Shown here: piece after piece, positions 8,809-17,852 of the stretch
Layout: every line of letters begins with the position of its first letter
Position numbering within the stretch: the first letter of the stretch is position 1
From: Streptococcus anginosus subsp. whileyi MAS624
GTDB taxonomy: Bacteria > Bacillota > Bacilli > Lactobacillales > Streptococcaceae
Direction of reading: 5' to 3'
Length of the DNA stretch: 64,000 nucleotides
NCBI RefSeq assembly: GCF_000478925.1
Contig: NZ_AP013072.1
Location: forward strand, 226,501-290,500
The notes under the pieces: generated by a model
The model's database searches: none
What the model saw: the letters and a program-made list of their open reading frames with translations, nothing else
Told to the model about the DNA's origin: nothing
Position numbers and translations under genes: made by a program

Positions 8809-9075
8809 GTGGGATTTACAGATGAGACAGTACGTTTTAATCTTGATGATTCAAACAAAAAAGAGATTAGTGAAACATTGAAAGATGTCTATGTGTCGCT
8901 GAATGAAAAGGGCTATAACCCAATCAACCAAATCGTAGGATACGTGCTTAGTGGTGATCCTGCGTATGTACCTCGCTATAATAATGCACGAAATCAAATT
9001 CGTAAATATGAACGTGATGAGATTGTAGAAGAATTAGTTCGTTATTATTTGAAAGGGCAAGGCATTGATCTCTAA
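8809..9075 (+). CDS. IreB family regulatory phosphoprotein (UPF0297)
   Basis: 88 residues from a GTG start with AAGAAGG 7 bases upstream. This start gives the family's N-terminus [14 protein letters not shown] and standard length; the longer upstream frame runs through a repeat and a promoter and is not used. In enterococci IreB is phosphorylated by the serine/threonine kinase IreK at N-terminal threonines and affects cephalosporin tolerance. The ETVRF threonine is present. The stop codon overlaps the ruvX ATG by one base, so the two are translationally coupled. Confidence 0.9.
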   Translation: MGFTDETVRFNLDDSNKKEISETLKDVYVSLNEKGYNPINQIVGYVLSGDPAYVPRYNNARNQIRKYERDEIVEELVRYYLKGQGIDL

Positions 9076-9494
9076 TGAGAATTATGGGGTTAGATGTTGG
9101 TTCAAAAACAGTTGGTGTCGCAGTTAGTGATCCACTTGGTTTTACAGCTCAAGGACTTGAAATTATTCCTATTGATGAAGAAAAAGGGGAATTTGGTTTT
9201 GACCGTTTAAGTGAGCTTGCAAAAGGATATAAGGTTGAGAAGTTTGTTGTAGGACTCCCTAAAAATATGAACAACACAAGCGGACCACGTGTAGAAGCAA
9301 GTCAAGCTTATGGTGCTAAGATTGAGCAATTATTTCATTTGCCAGTTGAATACCAAGATGAGCGTCTAACAACGGTAGCTGCGGAGAGAATGCTGATCGA
9401 GCAAGCGGATGTGAGCAGAAAGAAGCGAAAAAAAGTGATTGATAAGCTCGCAGCGCAGCTCATATTGCAGAATTATTTAGATCGAAATTTTTAA
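9075..9494 (+). CDS. ruvX: Holliday junction resolvase-like protein RuvX (YqgF)
   Basis: 139 residues, RNase H-like fold. [20 protein letters not shown] carries the first catalytic Asp. [19 protein letters not shown] and [15 protein letters not shown] hold the other conserved acidic positions. The family is implicated in 16S rRNA 5' maturation and possibly junction resolution. It overlaps ireB by one base and is 17 bases before the DUF1292 gene, the standard Firmicutes trio. Confidence 0.93.
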   Translation: MRIMGLDVGSKTVGVAVSDPLGFTAQGLEIIPIDEEKGEFGFDRLSELAKGYKVEKFVVGLPKNMNNTSGPRVEASQAYGAKIEQLFHLPVEYQDERLTTVAAERMLIEQADVSRKKRKKVIDKLAAQLILQNYLDRNF

Positions 9495-9511
9495 TAAATA
9501 AAGGAGAAAAC

Positions 9512-9823
9512 ATGGCACACGATCATAACCATGACCATGAACACGAAGAACGTGAGTTGATTACGCTAGTAGACGAGCAAGGAAATGAAACTTTGTTTGA
9601 AATTCTCTTGACCATTGACGGAAAAGAAGAATTTGGGAAAAACTACGTTCTATTGATTCCAGCTAGCGCAGAAGAAGATGAAAATGGTGAGGTAGAAATT
9701 CAAGCCTACTCGTTTACTGAAAATGAGGACGGAACAGAAGGTGATTTGCAACCAATTCCAGAAGATTCAGATGCTGAATGGGACATGATTGAAGAAGTTT
9801 TCAATAGCTTTATGGAAGAATAA
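9512..9823 (+). CDS. DUF1292 (YrzB/UPF0473) family protein
   Basis: 103 residues, very acidic. A His/Asp-rich N-terminus ([13 protein letters not shown]) precedes the DUF1292 core ([49 protein letters not shown]). Function unknown. The His-rich start could bind metal, but that is a guess. It is the third gene of the ireB-ruvX transcript, with an AAAGGAG site. Confidence 0.88.
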   Translation: MAHDHNHDHEHEERELITLVDEQGNETLFEILLTIDGKEEFGKNYVLLIPASAEEDENGEVEIQAYSFTENEDGTEGDLQPIPEDSDAEWDMIEEVFNSFMEE

Positions 9824-9826
9824 AAA

Positions 9827-9958
9827 TTGTGTACACTAGCTTTTCATATTACAGACGATGAAGAGATTGAAAGGCTGTGTGAATCGTTATTTTATGGTAT
9901 ACGAATGAGTGGTTGGTTTAATTCCTATGTGGAGCAAGAGTACCAACCATTCAAGTGA
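9827..9958 (+). CDS. possible 43-residue ORF, unknown
   Basis: Starting at TTG 9827 (GGAAGAA upstream) the frame reads LCTLAFHITDDEEIERLCES through to EYQPFK and a TGA. It has protein-like composition, but the start is weak and it follows the DUF1292 stop by three bases. It may be a small operon member or the remnant of a longer gene. I do not recognise it. Confidence 0.3.
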   Translation: MCTLAFHITDDEEIERLCESLFYGIRMSGWFNSYVEQEYQPFK

Positions 9959-9963
9959 GTTGT

Positions 9964-10012
9964 GGGGGTGACAGGAACCAAAATCTGGTTCTGCTTCACT
10001 CCCTTTTTGCTG
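9964..10012 (+). terminator. terminator after the ireB operon
   Basis: Imperfect stem GGGGGTGACAGGAACCA / TGGTTCTGCTTCACTCCC, then five Ts. It lies 10 bases before folC, which therefore needs read-through or another promoter. The arms resemble the 'ctgggac...cactccc' repeat family. Confidence 0.6.
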
Positions 10013-10022
10013 GGAGAAGAAT

Positions 10023-11255
10023 ATGAATGAAATTGAAACGTGGCTAGAAAGTCGCATTGGTTTAAATTTTCGCTCCGGCTTAGAGCGAATGAGACAGGCG
10101 ATAAGTCTTTTAGATCATCCAGAAGAAAATTATCCCATTATTCATGTGACAGGAACGAACGGAAAAGGCTCAACAATTGCGTTTATGAGTCAGCTATTCG
10201 TGCAGCATGAAAAGAAAGTGGGAACTTTTACGTCACCTCACATGGCAAGCATTCACGATCGGATTTGTATCAACCATGAACCCATTTCTGACAATGATTT
10301 CATTAGAATTGGGCATCGCATTCAAGCAATGGAAAAACAGCTTTTGCAGCCTTTATCCTATTTTGAAATTTTAACGCTCATGGCTTTATTGTATTTCAAC
10401 GAAGAGCAGGTAGAAGTGGCTTTAATTGAAGTAGGAATCGGTGGGCTTTTAGACACGACAAATGTGTTGACAGGAGATATTGCAGTTGTGACGTCTGTGG
10501 GTTTGGATCATCAAGAAACATTAGGAGACTCCATAGTAGCAATTGCGGAGCAGAAAGCAGGGATTTTCAAGGAGAAAAAAATAGCTGTCATCGGACCACT
10601 GGCTGAAGAAGCGAGAAGAGTCTGTGAACTGCGCGCGAATGAGCTGGAGACTGTTTTATATGAATATGGTAGAGATTTTTCGTTTTCAAAAGGACAATTT
10701 TTCAGCTCAGATGTGAATATTCCTCATCTAAAGTTGAGCCTAGCAGGTACTTATCAGGAAGAAAATGCCGCTGTTGCTTTGCAAAGTTTTCTTTTGTTTA
10801 TGGGGCAACACAGCTGGCAAGTGAAAATAGAGCTAGTACGAAAAGCTCTGCAAGAGACACATTGGGCAGGGCGGCTGGAATATTTTGAGAGAGGAATTTA
10901 TTTGGACGGGGCTCACAATTTACCCGCTTTGTCACGTTTGGTGGAGTTTATTCGCCAGCAAGGACAAAAAGAAATCTTTCTCTTATTCGGTGCTTTGAAA
11001 CGCAAAAATTATCAGGGGATGCTGTCTTATCTTCAGCAGGAATTGCCTCATGTGCAGTTGTTCGTAACGACTTTTGAGGATGACGGTGCAGCAAATGAAC
11101 AGGACTTTACAAATGGTCTCTACATTGCCTCTTATCAGGACTTTATCGAACAATTTATTAAAAGCGCTAATGACAATCAGCTCCTTTTTGTAACAGGTTC
11201 TCTTTATTTTATTGCGGAAGTTCGTGCTTTTCTTTTGGAGAAAGAAATTGACTGA
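10023..11255 (+). CDS. folC: folylpolyglutamate / dihydrofolate synthase
   Basis: 410 residues. Adds glutamate to (dihydro)folate using ATP. The P-loop GTNGKGST lies at residues 44-51. The Mur-ligase central domain carries TSPHMASIHDRI and the catalytic VALIEVGIGGLLDTTNV. The substrate loop SVGLDHQETLGDS and the C-terminal domain (YLDGAHNLPALSRLVEF) are complete. The start has a GGGAGAAG site. It is followed 47 bases later by a lipoprotein gene, as in pneumococcus. Confidence 0.94.
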   Translation: MNEIETWLESRIGLNFRSGLERMRQAISLLDHPEENYPIIHVTGTNGKGSTIAFMSQLFVQHEKKVGTFTSPHMASIHDRICINHEPISDNDFIRIGHRIQAMEKQLLQPLSYFEILTLMALLYFNEEQVEVALIEVGIGGLLDTTNVLTGDIAVVTSVGLDHQETLGDSIVAIAEQKAGIFKEKKIAVIGPLAEEARRVCELRANELETVLYEYGRDFSFSKGQFFSSDVNIPHLKLSLAGTYQEENAAVALQSFLLFMGQHSWQVKIELVRKALQETHWAGRLEYFERGIYLDGAHNLPALSRLVEFIRQQGQKEIFLLFGALKRKNYQGMLSYLQQELPHVQLFVTTFEDDGAANEQDFTNGLYIASYQDFIEQFIKSANDNQLLFVTGSLYFIAEVRAFLLEKEID

Positions 11256-11302
11256 TTAGAATGGTGAATGGTATAATAGAAATGCAGGTAAAGGAGGGGA
11301 AA

Positions 11303-11740
11303 ATGGCACATTTAAAGAAATTCAGCTACGTCGCATTTTTTCTGATAGGACTTATCATTTTGACATCGTGTGCCAAGTCTAACCAAACTTCACCGTCATC
11401 TCAATCTGTCTCAAGCAGTCAATCAACTACAGTCTCAGGTGAGAGTGGTACTTCGTCAACTATTGCGGAAAATTCGTCAGAAAAATTAGACGGTACTTAT
11501 AAAGGTATGGACGAAGAAGATGAGATCACTTTGGTTATCAAGGGAAACAGTGGTACATGGACAGAAAAAGAACCAAATGGTAAGGAAGAAGTAAAACAGG
11601 TGAGCATTGATCCAACAAATCAGAGAATGACGATTGGTGATGACATTGAGCGTTATATGATTGATGGCAAACAGTTAACGATTGAGGATATTGAGCAAGA
11701 AAATGGAGAAAATGATACAGTCGTTTTAACGAAGCAATAG
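11303..11740 (+). CDS. small lipoprotein, unknown function
   Basis: 145 residues from the ATG at 11303 (AAAGGAGGGG upstream). The longer frame back to 11261 is unsupported. The signal peptide MAHLKKFSYVAFFLIGLIIL ends in the lipobox LTSC. A Ser/Thr/Gln linker (SPSSQSVSSSQSTT) follows. Then comes a compact beta-rich domain of about 85 residues (LDGTYKGMDEEDEITLVIKG; TWTEKEPNGKEEV). It would be anchored to the outer face of the membrane. It lies between folC and cls. A lipoprotein holds this place in pneumococcus too, as far as I recall. Confidence 0.8.
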   Translation: MAHLKKFSYVAFFLIGLIILTSCAKSNQTSPSSQSVSSSQSTTVSGESGTSSTIAENSSEKLDGTYKGMDEEDEITLVIKGNSGTWTEKEPNGKEEVKQVSIDPTNQRMTIGDDIERYMIDGKQLTIEDIEQENGENDTVVLTKQ

Positions 11741-11841
11741 CCTGTCTGGGACTGGAGCAAATTTTAGCCACTCTCCAGATTGTTGAAGCATGCGGGAGTG
11801 AAAAGGGAACAGGCAATATGTCAGTTAGCACTTAGAATAAG

Positions 11842-11890
11842 GGAGTGAGGAAAAGTTGATGGTTACGAACCACAACTTTTCTTTTACTCT
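11842..11890 (+). terminator. large hairpin terminator before cls
   Basis: Stem GAGTGAGGAAAAGTTG pairs with CAACTTTTCTTTTACTC, with an inner TGGTT-acg-AACCA hairpin, then TTTTTT. The 100 bases before it resemble the degenerate repeat near 4129. Confidence 0.75.
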
Positions 11891-11999
11891 TTTTTGCTCT
11901 AATGAAAAAATACTTTGAATATCGAATAATGAGTGATTCTGGCTTGATTTATTAGGAAATCCCCGTTATACTAGTACTAAGTAAAAACAGGGAGAGAAA

Positions 12000-13532
12000 A
12001 TGAATCTTAGGAAATTTCAGCTATTGATGTCAAAATATGGTTTCAGTATTATTATCATGGTACTAGAACTTGCACTCATTTTTTGGTTTTTCTTTTGGCT
12101 TGGTCGCTGGACACCTACTTTATGGATTGTCTTTGTGATTTTATTCAGTCTGGCAACGATTTTAGCGATTGTCAATCGCTCAATGACACCAGAAAGCAAA
12201 GTAACTTGGCTCTTGGTAGCGTTTGTTCCAGTCATTGGTCCCTTGCTTTATTTAATGTTTGGTGAGCGCCGATTGTCCAGAAGTGAGCTGAAACAGCTAA
12301 AAAATATGGATCAGATGAAATTTCGTGAGGACAATAGCTATGAGTTGCGGTTAGACTTGAAAAAAACAGATAAATCAGCTTACGGGATTATTAAGTCGCT
12401 TCTCAGCATGGATCATAATGCGGATGTTTACGACGGCACGGAATCGCAATTTTTCCCTTTGGGAGAAGAGATGTTCCAGAAAATGCTGGAAGATTTACGC
12501 AAAGCAGAAAAATTTATTTTTTTAGAATATTACATTGTGGAAGAAGGTATCATGTGGAATAGTATTTTGGATATTCTGCGTGAAAAGGCAGCCCAAGGTG
12601 TGGAAGTGAAAATGCTCTATGATGACATTGGCTGTATGGCAACTCTTCCGGGAGATTATACCAGCCGATTGCAGGCTATGGGAATTGACGCTCATAAGTT
12701 TAACAAAGTGATTCCGCGGATGACGGTGGCTTATAATAATCGAGATCATCGGAAAATTCTCATCGTTGACGGGCAGATTGGCTATACTGGTGGCATCAAT
12801 CTGGCAGATGAATACATCAATCACATCGAGCGATTTGGTCACTGGAAAGACGGCGGGATTCGTCTGAACGGGCGCGCTGTAAAAGCCTTGACACGGCTGT
12901 TTCTGATGAACTGGTATATCAACCGTGGGAAAATCAGTGATTTCGATCGCTATCATTTGGACAACAAAGCTGTAGATGCGTCAGGGCTCTATATTCCGTA
13001 TGGAAGCGGACCGAAGCCCATGTATAAAGCTCAAGTGGGTAAAAATGTCTATCAAAATATAATCAGTCAGGCGACAGATTATGTGTATATCGCCACGCCG
13101 TATTTAATCATTGATTATGATTTGACGGAAGACATTAAAAATGCTGCTATGCGGGGGGTAGATGTCCGCATTGTGACACCTTATATTCCGGATAAAAAAA
13201 TCATTCAGCTTATTACGCGAGGAGCTTATCCTGATTTAATGGCGGCTGGGGTTCGGATTTATGAGTATACACCGGGCTTTATTCACAGTAAGCATGTAGT
13301 GGCTGATGATGATTTTGGTGTTGTCGGAACAATCAATTTTGATTACCGTAGCTTAGTTCATCACTATGAAAATGCTGTTTTGATGTATAAAACGCCTTCT
13401 ATGTTTGACTTGAAGCGAGATTTTGAGGAATTGTTTGAAACCTCACAAGAAATACATGAAGATACCATTAAAAATACCTGGTATCAACGCTTGATTAAAG
13501 AAATTGTCGAATTATTTGCACCGATGCTATAA
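12000..13532 (+). CDS. cls: cardiolipin synthase
   Basis: 510 residues. Joins phosphatidylglycerol molecules to make cardiolipin at the membrane. Two N-terminal transmembrane helices (about 15-35 and 40-58) precede a short loop with a PLD N-terminal-like segment (LLVAFVPVIGPLLYLMFGE). Two phospholipase D motifs follow: HRKILIVDG with His250, and HSKHVVADDDFG with His429. Both HxK(x4)D signatures are complete, so it should be active. It has a GGGAGAG site and its own intergenic region, followed by a terminator. Confidence 0.94.
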   Translation: MNLRKFQLLMSKYGFSIIIMVLELALIFWFFFWLGRWTPTLWIVFVILFSLATILAIVNRSMTPESKVTWLLVAFVPVIGPLLYLMFGERRLSRSELKQLKNMDQMKFREDNSYELRLDLKKTDKSAYGIIKSLLSMDHNADVYDGTESQFFPLGEEMFQKMLEDLRKAEKFIFLEYYIVEEGIMWNSILDILREKAAQGVEVKMLYDDIGCMATLPGDYTSRLQAMGIDAHKFNKVIPRMTVAYNNRDHRKILIVDGQIGYTGGINLADEYINHIERFGHWKDGGIRLNGRAVKALTRLFLMNWYINRGKISDFDRYHLDNKAVDASGLYIPYGSGPKPMYKAQVGKNVYQNIISQATDYVYIATPYLIIDYDLTEDIKNAAMRGVDVRIVTPYIPDKKIIQLITRGAYPDLMAAGVRIYEYTPGFIHSKHVVADDDFGVVGTINFDYRSLVHHYENAVLMYKTPSMFDLKRDFEELFETSQEIHEDTIKNTWYQRLIKEIVELFAPML

Positions 13533-13562
13533 AATTCTTCTTGCAATAAGAGGAATTTTTCT
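13531..13562 (+). terminator. cls terminator
   Basis: AAATTCTTCTT pairs with AAGAGGAATTT over a short loop, followed by a T-rich run. The stem starts at the stop codon. Confidence 0.7.
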
Positions 13563-13566
13563 TTTT

Positions 13567-13574
13567 TACGAATA
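13567..13574 (+). promoter_or_regulatory. com-box (ComX/SigX site)
   Basis: TACGAATA preceded by TTTTT, an exact match to the streptococcal com-box. It lies 20 bases before the RBS and ATG of the 44-residue ORF and reads toward the 513-residue membrane protein. This marks a late competence operon. Confidence 0.8.
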
Positions 13575-13594
13575 ATCTAGTAAAAGGAGGCAGA

Positions 13595-13729
13595 ATGGTT
13601 AGCGATTTAACAAGTGAAGAAAAGGAATTTTTGAAAGAGTATGCGGCTGTAAGTTATCATCGTTTTCGAGAATTGGAATACTACACTTTACTTTTGCAAA
13701 AGATGCAGAACCTGTCAGAATCAAGCTGA
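13595..13729 (+). CDS. 44-residue competence-associated ORF
   Basis: ATG with AAAGGAGG at ideal spacing. The peptide is MVSDLTSEEKEFLKEYAAV followed by SYHRFRELEYYTLLLQKMQ and ends LSESS. It is predicted helical, with no signal peptide. It is the first ORF after an exact com-box, so probably made during competence. From memory, pneumococcus has a competence-induced gene called ccs4 between cls and nrdD; this could be it, but I could not compare sequences. Confidence 0.55.
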   Translation: MVSDLTSEEKEFLKEYAAVSYHRFRELEYYTLLLQKMQNLSESS

Positions 13730-13783
13730 CAGATAGGGAAGATTTTGATATACTAGATAAGACTGATATCAAGGAGAATCTTT

Positions 13784-15325
13784 ATGTACGATACAATGCC
13801 TGAACAAGAGATGAAAGAGACAGTAGTAGAGACGCTTCACGAAGAGAACGAGAAAAAATCGGTTTTTATAAAGCCAATGTCGACTCCTTTTGTTGTTTTA
13901 TTTTTGTGGAGCTTATTATTGAGCGTTTTAAGTGTTGCCAATCCATTTTTGACCAACCTTGCTACTAATCTGCAATCTCAAAATTTATATGCAGGTTGGG
14001 CAATGGCGCAAGGGCAGGTTATTTATGGAAATATTTATGGAACGAGTGGTCTGTTTTATTATCTAGCTAATTGGGCGGGTAGTCTCTTCATGGGCAATAT
14101 TTTCTTTGCGGCAATGCAATGCTTGGCTTTGTTTGTTGCAGGAATTTATCTGTTTAAAATTGTATATCAATTAACGGCTGTAAAAAACACTTCTATCAAA
14201 ATCCTTTCTTTATTCTATTGTTTGACGCTCGCTTTAGGTTGGGGCGGCTTATACTCTAGTATTTTTGCTTTCCCATTTGTCTTTGGGTCGCTGTACTTTC
14301 TGATGCGTTATGTGACAGGAGAAGCAAGCGACAGAGGTTTTATTGGCTTTGGAGCACTTGGTGCGCTGATGTTTATGATTGATCCGGTGACGAGCCTTGT
14401 ATTTTATTTGGTGACTTTCCTTGCTCTGCTAGTTTATAATATTTGGGCAAAGAAAAAAGCGCGCGGCCTGTATCAATTATTTGCCATTTTGGTAGGATTC
14501 TCGCTTGTATTTTATCCGCTAGGTTATTATACGGTTTTGAATGGCAGTTTTGGGCTTGCCATAAGCCAGATTCTTTATCCTTGGGATAGCTTGCATTTTT
14601 CAGGACAGCATTTATTGTACAATGGTTTGCTTTATGGAGGACTTATTATTGGACTTGGTATAGTTGTGACTTGGGTGAGAAGTTTTTCATTGCCAGCAAA
14701 TTCTTTGGAACGTTTCCTGCAGCTATTTAGTTTTTTCGCGTCCTTAATTTTAGTTTTATTTGTTTTCTTTTTACCAGATCAAGGCGCTTATCAGCTGTTG
14801 CCTGTTTTACCATTCTTCCTGATTCTGCTCAGTATGTGGTTAGGAAAAAGTAAACTTAAAAGAGGTGGACGTCATAGCCGTGTACAAAAATCTACATCTA
14901 TTTTAGGAACGTATGTTGCAAAAAATGCTTTCTTGCCGCTTTTAGCAGTTACTTACTTAATTGGTTCTCCGCTTGTTAATCACTATATTTTATCTTCAGG
15001 TGAAGCAAGTGAACGTGTTTCTGCGGCAAATTATATCAAAGATAAAGCGAAGAAGACTGATAAAATCTATGCTTGGGATAAAACAGCAGCGCTTTATCAG
15101 GCGAGTAGACACTTATCTGCAGTACCAATTTTAACACCTAGCTTGTACCAAGGAACCGATGAAAACAAAATGGCGCTAGCTAGGAGTCTGAAAGAAAATG
15201 CACCAACTTATATTTTAGTGAATAATCAAGTGCCTGTTCTTCAAGATGTGCAAAAACAAATTCAGAAAAATTATGAGAAAACTGACCTGGAACTTCATCA
15301 TTTCAAGCTTTATAAATTAAAATGA
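13784..15325 (+). CDS. polytopic membrane protein, GT-C-like
   Basis: 513 residues with about 11-12 hydrophobic helices after a cytoplasmic acidic N-terminus. A first outer loop (NLYAGWAMAQGQVIYGNIYG) and the following FYYL motif resemble the first loop of ArnT/PMT-type GT-C glycosyltransferases. However, the catalytic acidic residues normally found there are not evident. The C-terminal 120 residues form an extracytoplasmic domain (DKIYAWDKTAALYQASRHLS). It lies in the com-box transcript, 54 bases after the 44-residue ORF, and has GGAG 7-8 bases before the ATG. A role in competence is inferred from position only. Confidence 0.75.
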   Translation: MYDTMPEQEMKETVVETLHEENEKKSVFIKPMSTPFVVLFLWSLLLSVLSVANPFLTNLATNLQSQNLYAGWAMAQGQVIYGNIYGTSGLFYYLANWAGSLFMGNIFFAAMQCLALFVAGIYLFKIVYQLTAVKNTSIKILSLFYCLTLALGWGGLYSSIFAFPFVFGSLYFLMRYVTGEASDRGFIGFGALGALMFMIDPVTSLVFYLVTFLALLVYNIWAKKKARGLYQLFAILVGFSLVFYPLGYYTVLNGSFGLAISQILYPWDSLHFSGQHLLYNGLLYGGLIIGLGIVVTWVRSFSLPANSLERFLQLFSFFASLILVLFVFFLPDQGAYQLLPVLPFFLILLSMWLGKSKLKRGGRHSRVQKSTSILGTYVAKNAFLPLLAVTYLIGSPLVNHYILSSGEASERVSAANYIKDKAKKTDKIYAWDKTAALYQASRHLSAVPILTPSLYQGTDENKMALARSLKENAPTYILVNNQVPVLQDVQKQIQKNYEKTDLELHHFKLYKLK

Positions 15326-15328
15326 TTT

Positions 15329-15393
15329 AATCAATATCTTGTGTTTAAAATAAAATTTTAAGTTTTTTACCACAAGATATTGATTTTTTTTTA
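15329..15393 (+). terminator. strong terminator after the membrane protein
   Basis: Perfect 15-bp stem (AATCAATATCTTGTG 15329-15343; CACAAGATATTGATT 15371-15385) with a 27-base loop and a run of nine Ts. Confidence 0.85.
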
Positions 15394-15402
15394 TGAGAGT
15401 GA

Positions 15403-15408
15403 TATAAT
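15403..15408 (+). promoter_or_regulatory. -10 box of the nrdD promoter
   Basis: TATAAT, 26 bases before the nrdD ATG and downstream of the previous terminator. The -35 region falls inside the terminator T tract and is not consensus. Confidence 0.55.
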
Positions 15409-15433
15409 ATGATTTATACGAATGGAGGAGCTC

Positions 15434-17644
15434 ATGATAGCATTAAAAGAAGAAACAGTACAAGGTTTTGCTGATATTTATGTTGAAAAACGTGACGGTC
15501 GTCGTGTGGCTTTTGACGCAGATAAGATTTATAAAGCGCTTGTCAAAGCTAGCCAAGAAGTAACGACGATGACTCCGTTGTTAGAAGCAAAACTTGAAGG
15601 TATTACCAATAAAATCGTAGCAGAAGTGATTTCACGTTTTCCTGCGGGCGTTAAAATCTATGAAATTCAAAATATCGTGGAACACGAATTACTGAATGCC
15701 AATGAATACGCCATTGCAGAAAGCTATATTACTTACCGCACACAACGTGATTTTGCGCGCTCAAAAGCAACAGATATTAACTTTACAATCGGAAAATTGC
15801 TTAACAAAGACCAAGCAGTTGTCAATGAAAATGCCAATAAAGATAGCGATGTTTTCAACACCCAGCGTGATTTGACGGCGGGAATTGTTGGGAAATCGAT
15901 TGGTCTGCAAATGCTGCCACCACATGTGGCAAATGCACACCAAAAAGGAGACATTCACTATCACGATTTGGATTACAGTCCTTATACACCGATGACGAAT
16001 TGCTGTTTGATTGATTTTAAGGGCATGTTGGCAAATGGCTTTAAGATTGGAAATGCTGAAGTCGAAAGTCCAAAGTCGATTCAAACAGCGACTGCGCAAA
16101 TCTCTCAAATCATTGCAAACGTAGCTTCTAGTCAATATGGTGGTTGCTCTGCTGACCGAATTGATGAAGTTTTGGCGCCTTATGCTGAAAAAAATTATGA
16201 AAAACATTTGAAGGATGCGCGTGAATGGGTGCTTCCTGAAAAGCAAGAAGAGTTTGCCTGGACAAAGACTAAAAAAGACATTTATGATGCCATGCAATCT
16301 TTGGAGTATGAAATCAATACCTTGTTTACATCAAATGGACAAACCCCATTTACATCGCTTGGTTTTGGTCTTGGCACCAATCGTTTTGAAAGAGAAATTC
16401 AAAAAGCGATTCTTCAAATTCGCATTAAAGGTCTGGGGTCTGAACATCGGACAGCTATTTTTCCTAAATTGATTTTCACGTTGAAGCGCGGATTGAACTT
16501 AGAACCGGATAGCCCAAACTATGATATTAAACAGCTGGCTTTGGAATGCGCTACGAAACGGATGTACCCAGATGTCTTGTCTTACGACAAAATTGTGGAA
16601 TTAACAGGTTCTTTTAAAGTTCCAATGGGCTGCCGTTCTTTCTTACAAGGCTGGAAAGATGAAAACGGTCAAGAAGTCAATTCTGGTCGGATGAATCTTG
16701 GCGTTGTGACGGTCAACCTTCCACGAATTGCTCTTGAATCTGAAGGCAACATGGAGAAATTCTGGGAAATTTTTAATGAGCGGATGAATATTGCTGAAGA
16801 TGCGCTCGTCTACCGTGTCGAACGCACCAAAGAAGCGACTCCAGCTAATGCTCCTATTCTTTATCAATATGGTGCTTTTGGAAAACGTCTAGGTAAATAT
16901 GATAAGGTGGATCAACTCTTTAAGCATCGTAGAGCCACGGTTTCTCTTGGCTATATTGGTCTGTATGAAGTGGCTACAGTCTTTTATGGTGGTGAATGGG
17001 AGCACAATCCAGAAGCCAAGAAATTCACAGTCGATATCGTTCGTGAAATGAAACGCCGTGTAGAAGAATGGTCTGACCAATATGACTACCACTTCTCTGT
17101 TTATTCTACACCGTCTGAAAGTCTGACAGACCGCTTTTGTCGTCTGGATACAGAAAAATTTGGTCTTGTAAAAGATATTACAGATAAGGAATACTATACG
17201 AATAGTTTCCACTATGATGTCCGTAAAAATCCGACACCATTTGAAAAATTAGATTTTGAAAAAGATTATCCAGCAGCTGGGGCTTCAGGAGGCTTTATTC
17301 ACTACTGTGAATATCCTGTTCTACAACAAAATCCGAAAGCACTCGAATCAGTCTGGGACTATGCTTACGATCGTGTGGGCTATCTTGGAACCAATGCTCC
17401 GATTGACCATTGTTACAAGTGCGATTTTGAAGGGGACTTCACGCCAACCGATCGTGGATTTACTTGTCCAAACTGCGGCAATAGCGATCCTAAGACAGTT
17501 GATGTTGTGAAGCGAACTTGTGGTTATCTTGGAAATCCTCAAGCTCGTCCGATGGTAAATGGACGTCACAAGGAGATTTCGGCCCGTGTTAAACACATGA
17601 ATGGTTCAACAATCAAGTTCGAAGGACATCATGTAGAAAAGTAG
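15434..17644 (+). CDS. nrdD: anaerobic ribonucleoside-triphosphate reductase
   Basis: 736 residues from ATG 15434; the upstream ATG at 15422 overlaps the GGAGGAG ribosome site. Reduces NTPs to dNTPs without oxygen using a glycyl radical. Residues about 10-95 are the ATP-cone (VEKRDGRRVAFDADKIYKAL). The catalytic barrel follows. The C-terminal zinc site is C660-x2-C663 and C678-x2-C681. The radical loop RTCGYLG places the glycyl radical at Gly700. Its activase nrdG lies downstream, separated by a 37-residue ORF and an acetyltransferase. Confidence 0.97.
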   Translation: MIALKEETVQGFADIYVEKRDGRRVAFDADKIYKALVKASQEVTTMTPLLEAKLEGITNKIVAEVISRFPAGVKIYEIQNIVEHELLNANEYAIAESYITYRTQRDFARSKATDINFTIGKLLNKDQAVVNENANKDSDVFNTQRDLTAGIVGKSIGLQMLPPHVANAHQKGDIHYHDLDYSPYTPMTNCCLIDFKGMLANGFKIGNAEVESPKSIQTATAQISQIIANVASSQYGGCSADRIDEVLAPYAEKNYEKHLKDAREWVLPEKQEEFAWTKTKKDIYDAMQSLEYEINTLFTSNGQTPFTSLGFGLGTNRFEREIQKAILQIRIKGLGSEHRTAIFPKLIFTLKRGLNLEPDSPNYDIKQLALECATKRMYPDVLSYDKIVELTGSFKVPMGCRSFLQGWKDENGQEVNSGRMNLGVVTVNLPRIALESEGNMEKFWEIFNERMNIAEDALVYRVERTKEATPANAPILYQYGAFGKRLGKYDKVDQLFKHRRATVSLGYIGLYEVATVFYGGEWEHNPEAKKFTVDIVREMKRRVEEWSDQYDYHFSVYSTPSESLTDRFCRLDTEKFGLVKDITDKEYYTNSFHYDVRKNPTPFEKLDFEKDYPAAGASGGFIHYCEYPVLQQNPKALESVWDYAYDRVGYLGTNAPIDHCYKCDFEGDFTPTDRGFTCPNCGNSDPKTVDVVKRTCGYLGNPQARPMVNGRHKEISARVKHMNGSTIKFEGHHVEK

Positions 17645-17652
17645 GAACTTTC

Positions 17653-17766
17653 ATGGGAAAATATCAATTAGACGACAAAGGGAAAGCACAAGTTACACGC
17701 TATCATGAAAAACACTCGAAAGGTGGAATCAACAAGAAAGCTCGTGTTACAAGTTTGCGAGAATAA
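17653..17766 (+). CDS. 37-residue conserved small protein in the nrdD-nrdG cluster
   Basis: ATG with TAGGAAC upstream, eight bases after nrdD. The peptide starts MGKYQLDDKGKAQVTRYHEK and ends KKARVTSLRE. It is strongly basic with no signal. From memory, pneumococcus has a similar short ORF at this place, which suggests a real gene in the nrd transcript. Function unknown; it could bind nucleic acid or NrdD. Confidence 0.6.
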   Translation: MGKYQLDDKGKAQVTRYHEKHSKGGINKKARVTSLRE

Positions 17767-17795
17767 TTTTTGCAAAAAGCAAAGAAAAAATAAGG

Positions 17796-17838
17796 GAAAG
17801 AGTGAGGTCTGCATGAAGCTAGTCTCACTCTCTTTCTA
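17796..17838 (+). terminator. hairpin after the nrdD unit
   Basis: GAAAGAGTGAG (17796-17806) pairs with CTCACTC-TC-TTTC (17824-17836). The T content downstream is modest. It may attenuate transcription into the acetyltransferase and nrdG. Confidence 0.5.
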
Positions 17839-17852
17839 TCAAGGTGTGAAAT

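Noticed and set aside
11919..11926. ATCGAATA upstream of cls, one mismatch to a com-box
   Set aside because: The first T is replaced by A, no T-rich tract precedes it, and it is about 75 bases from the start codon; too weak to call.
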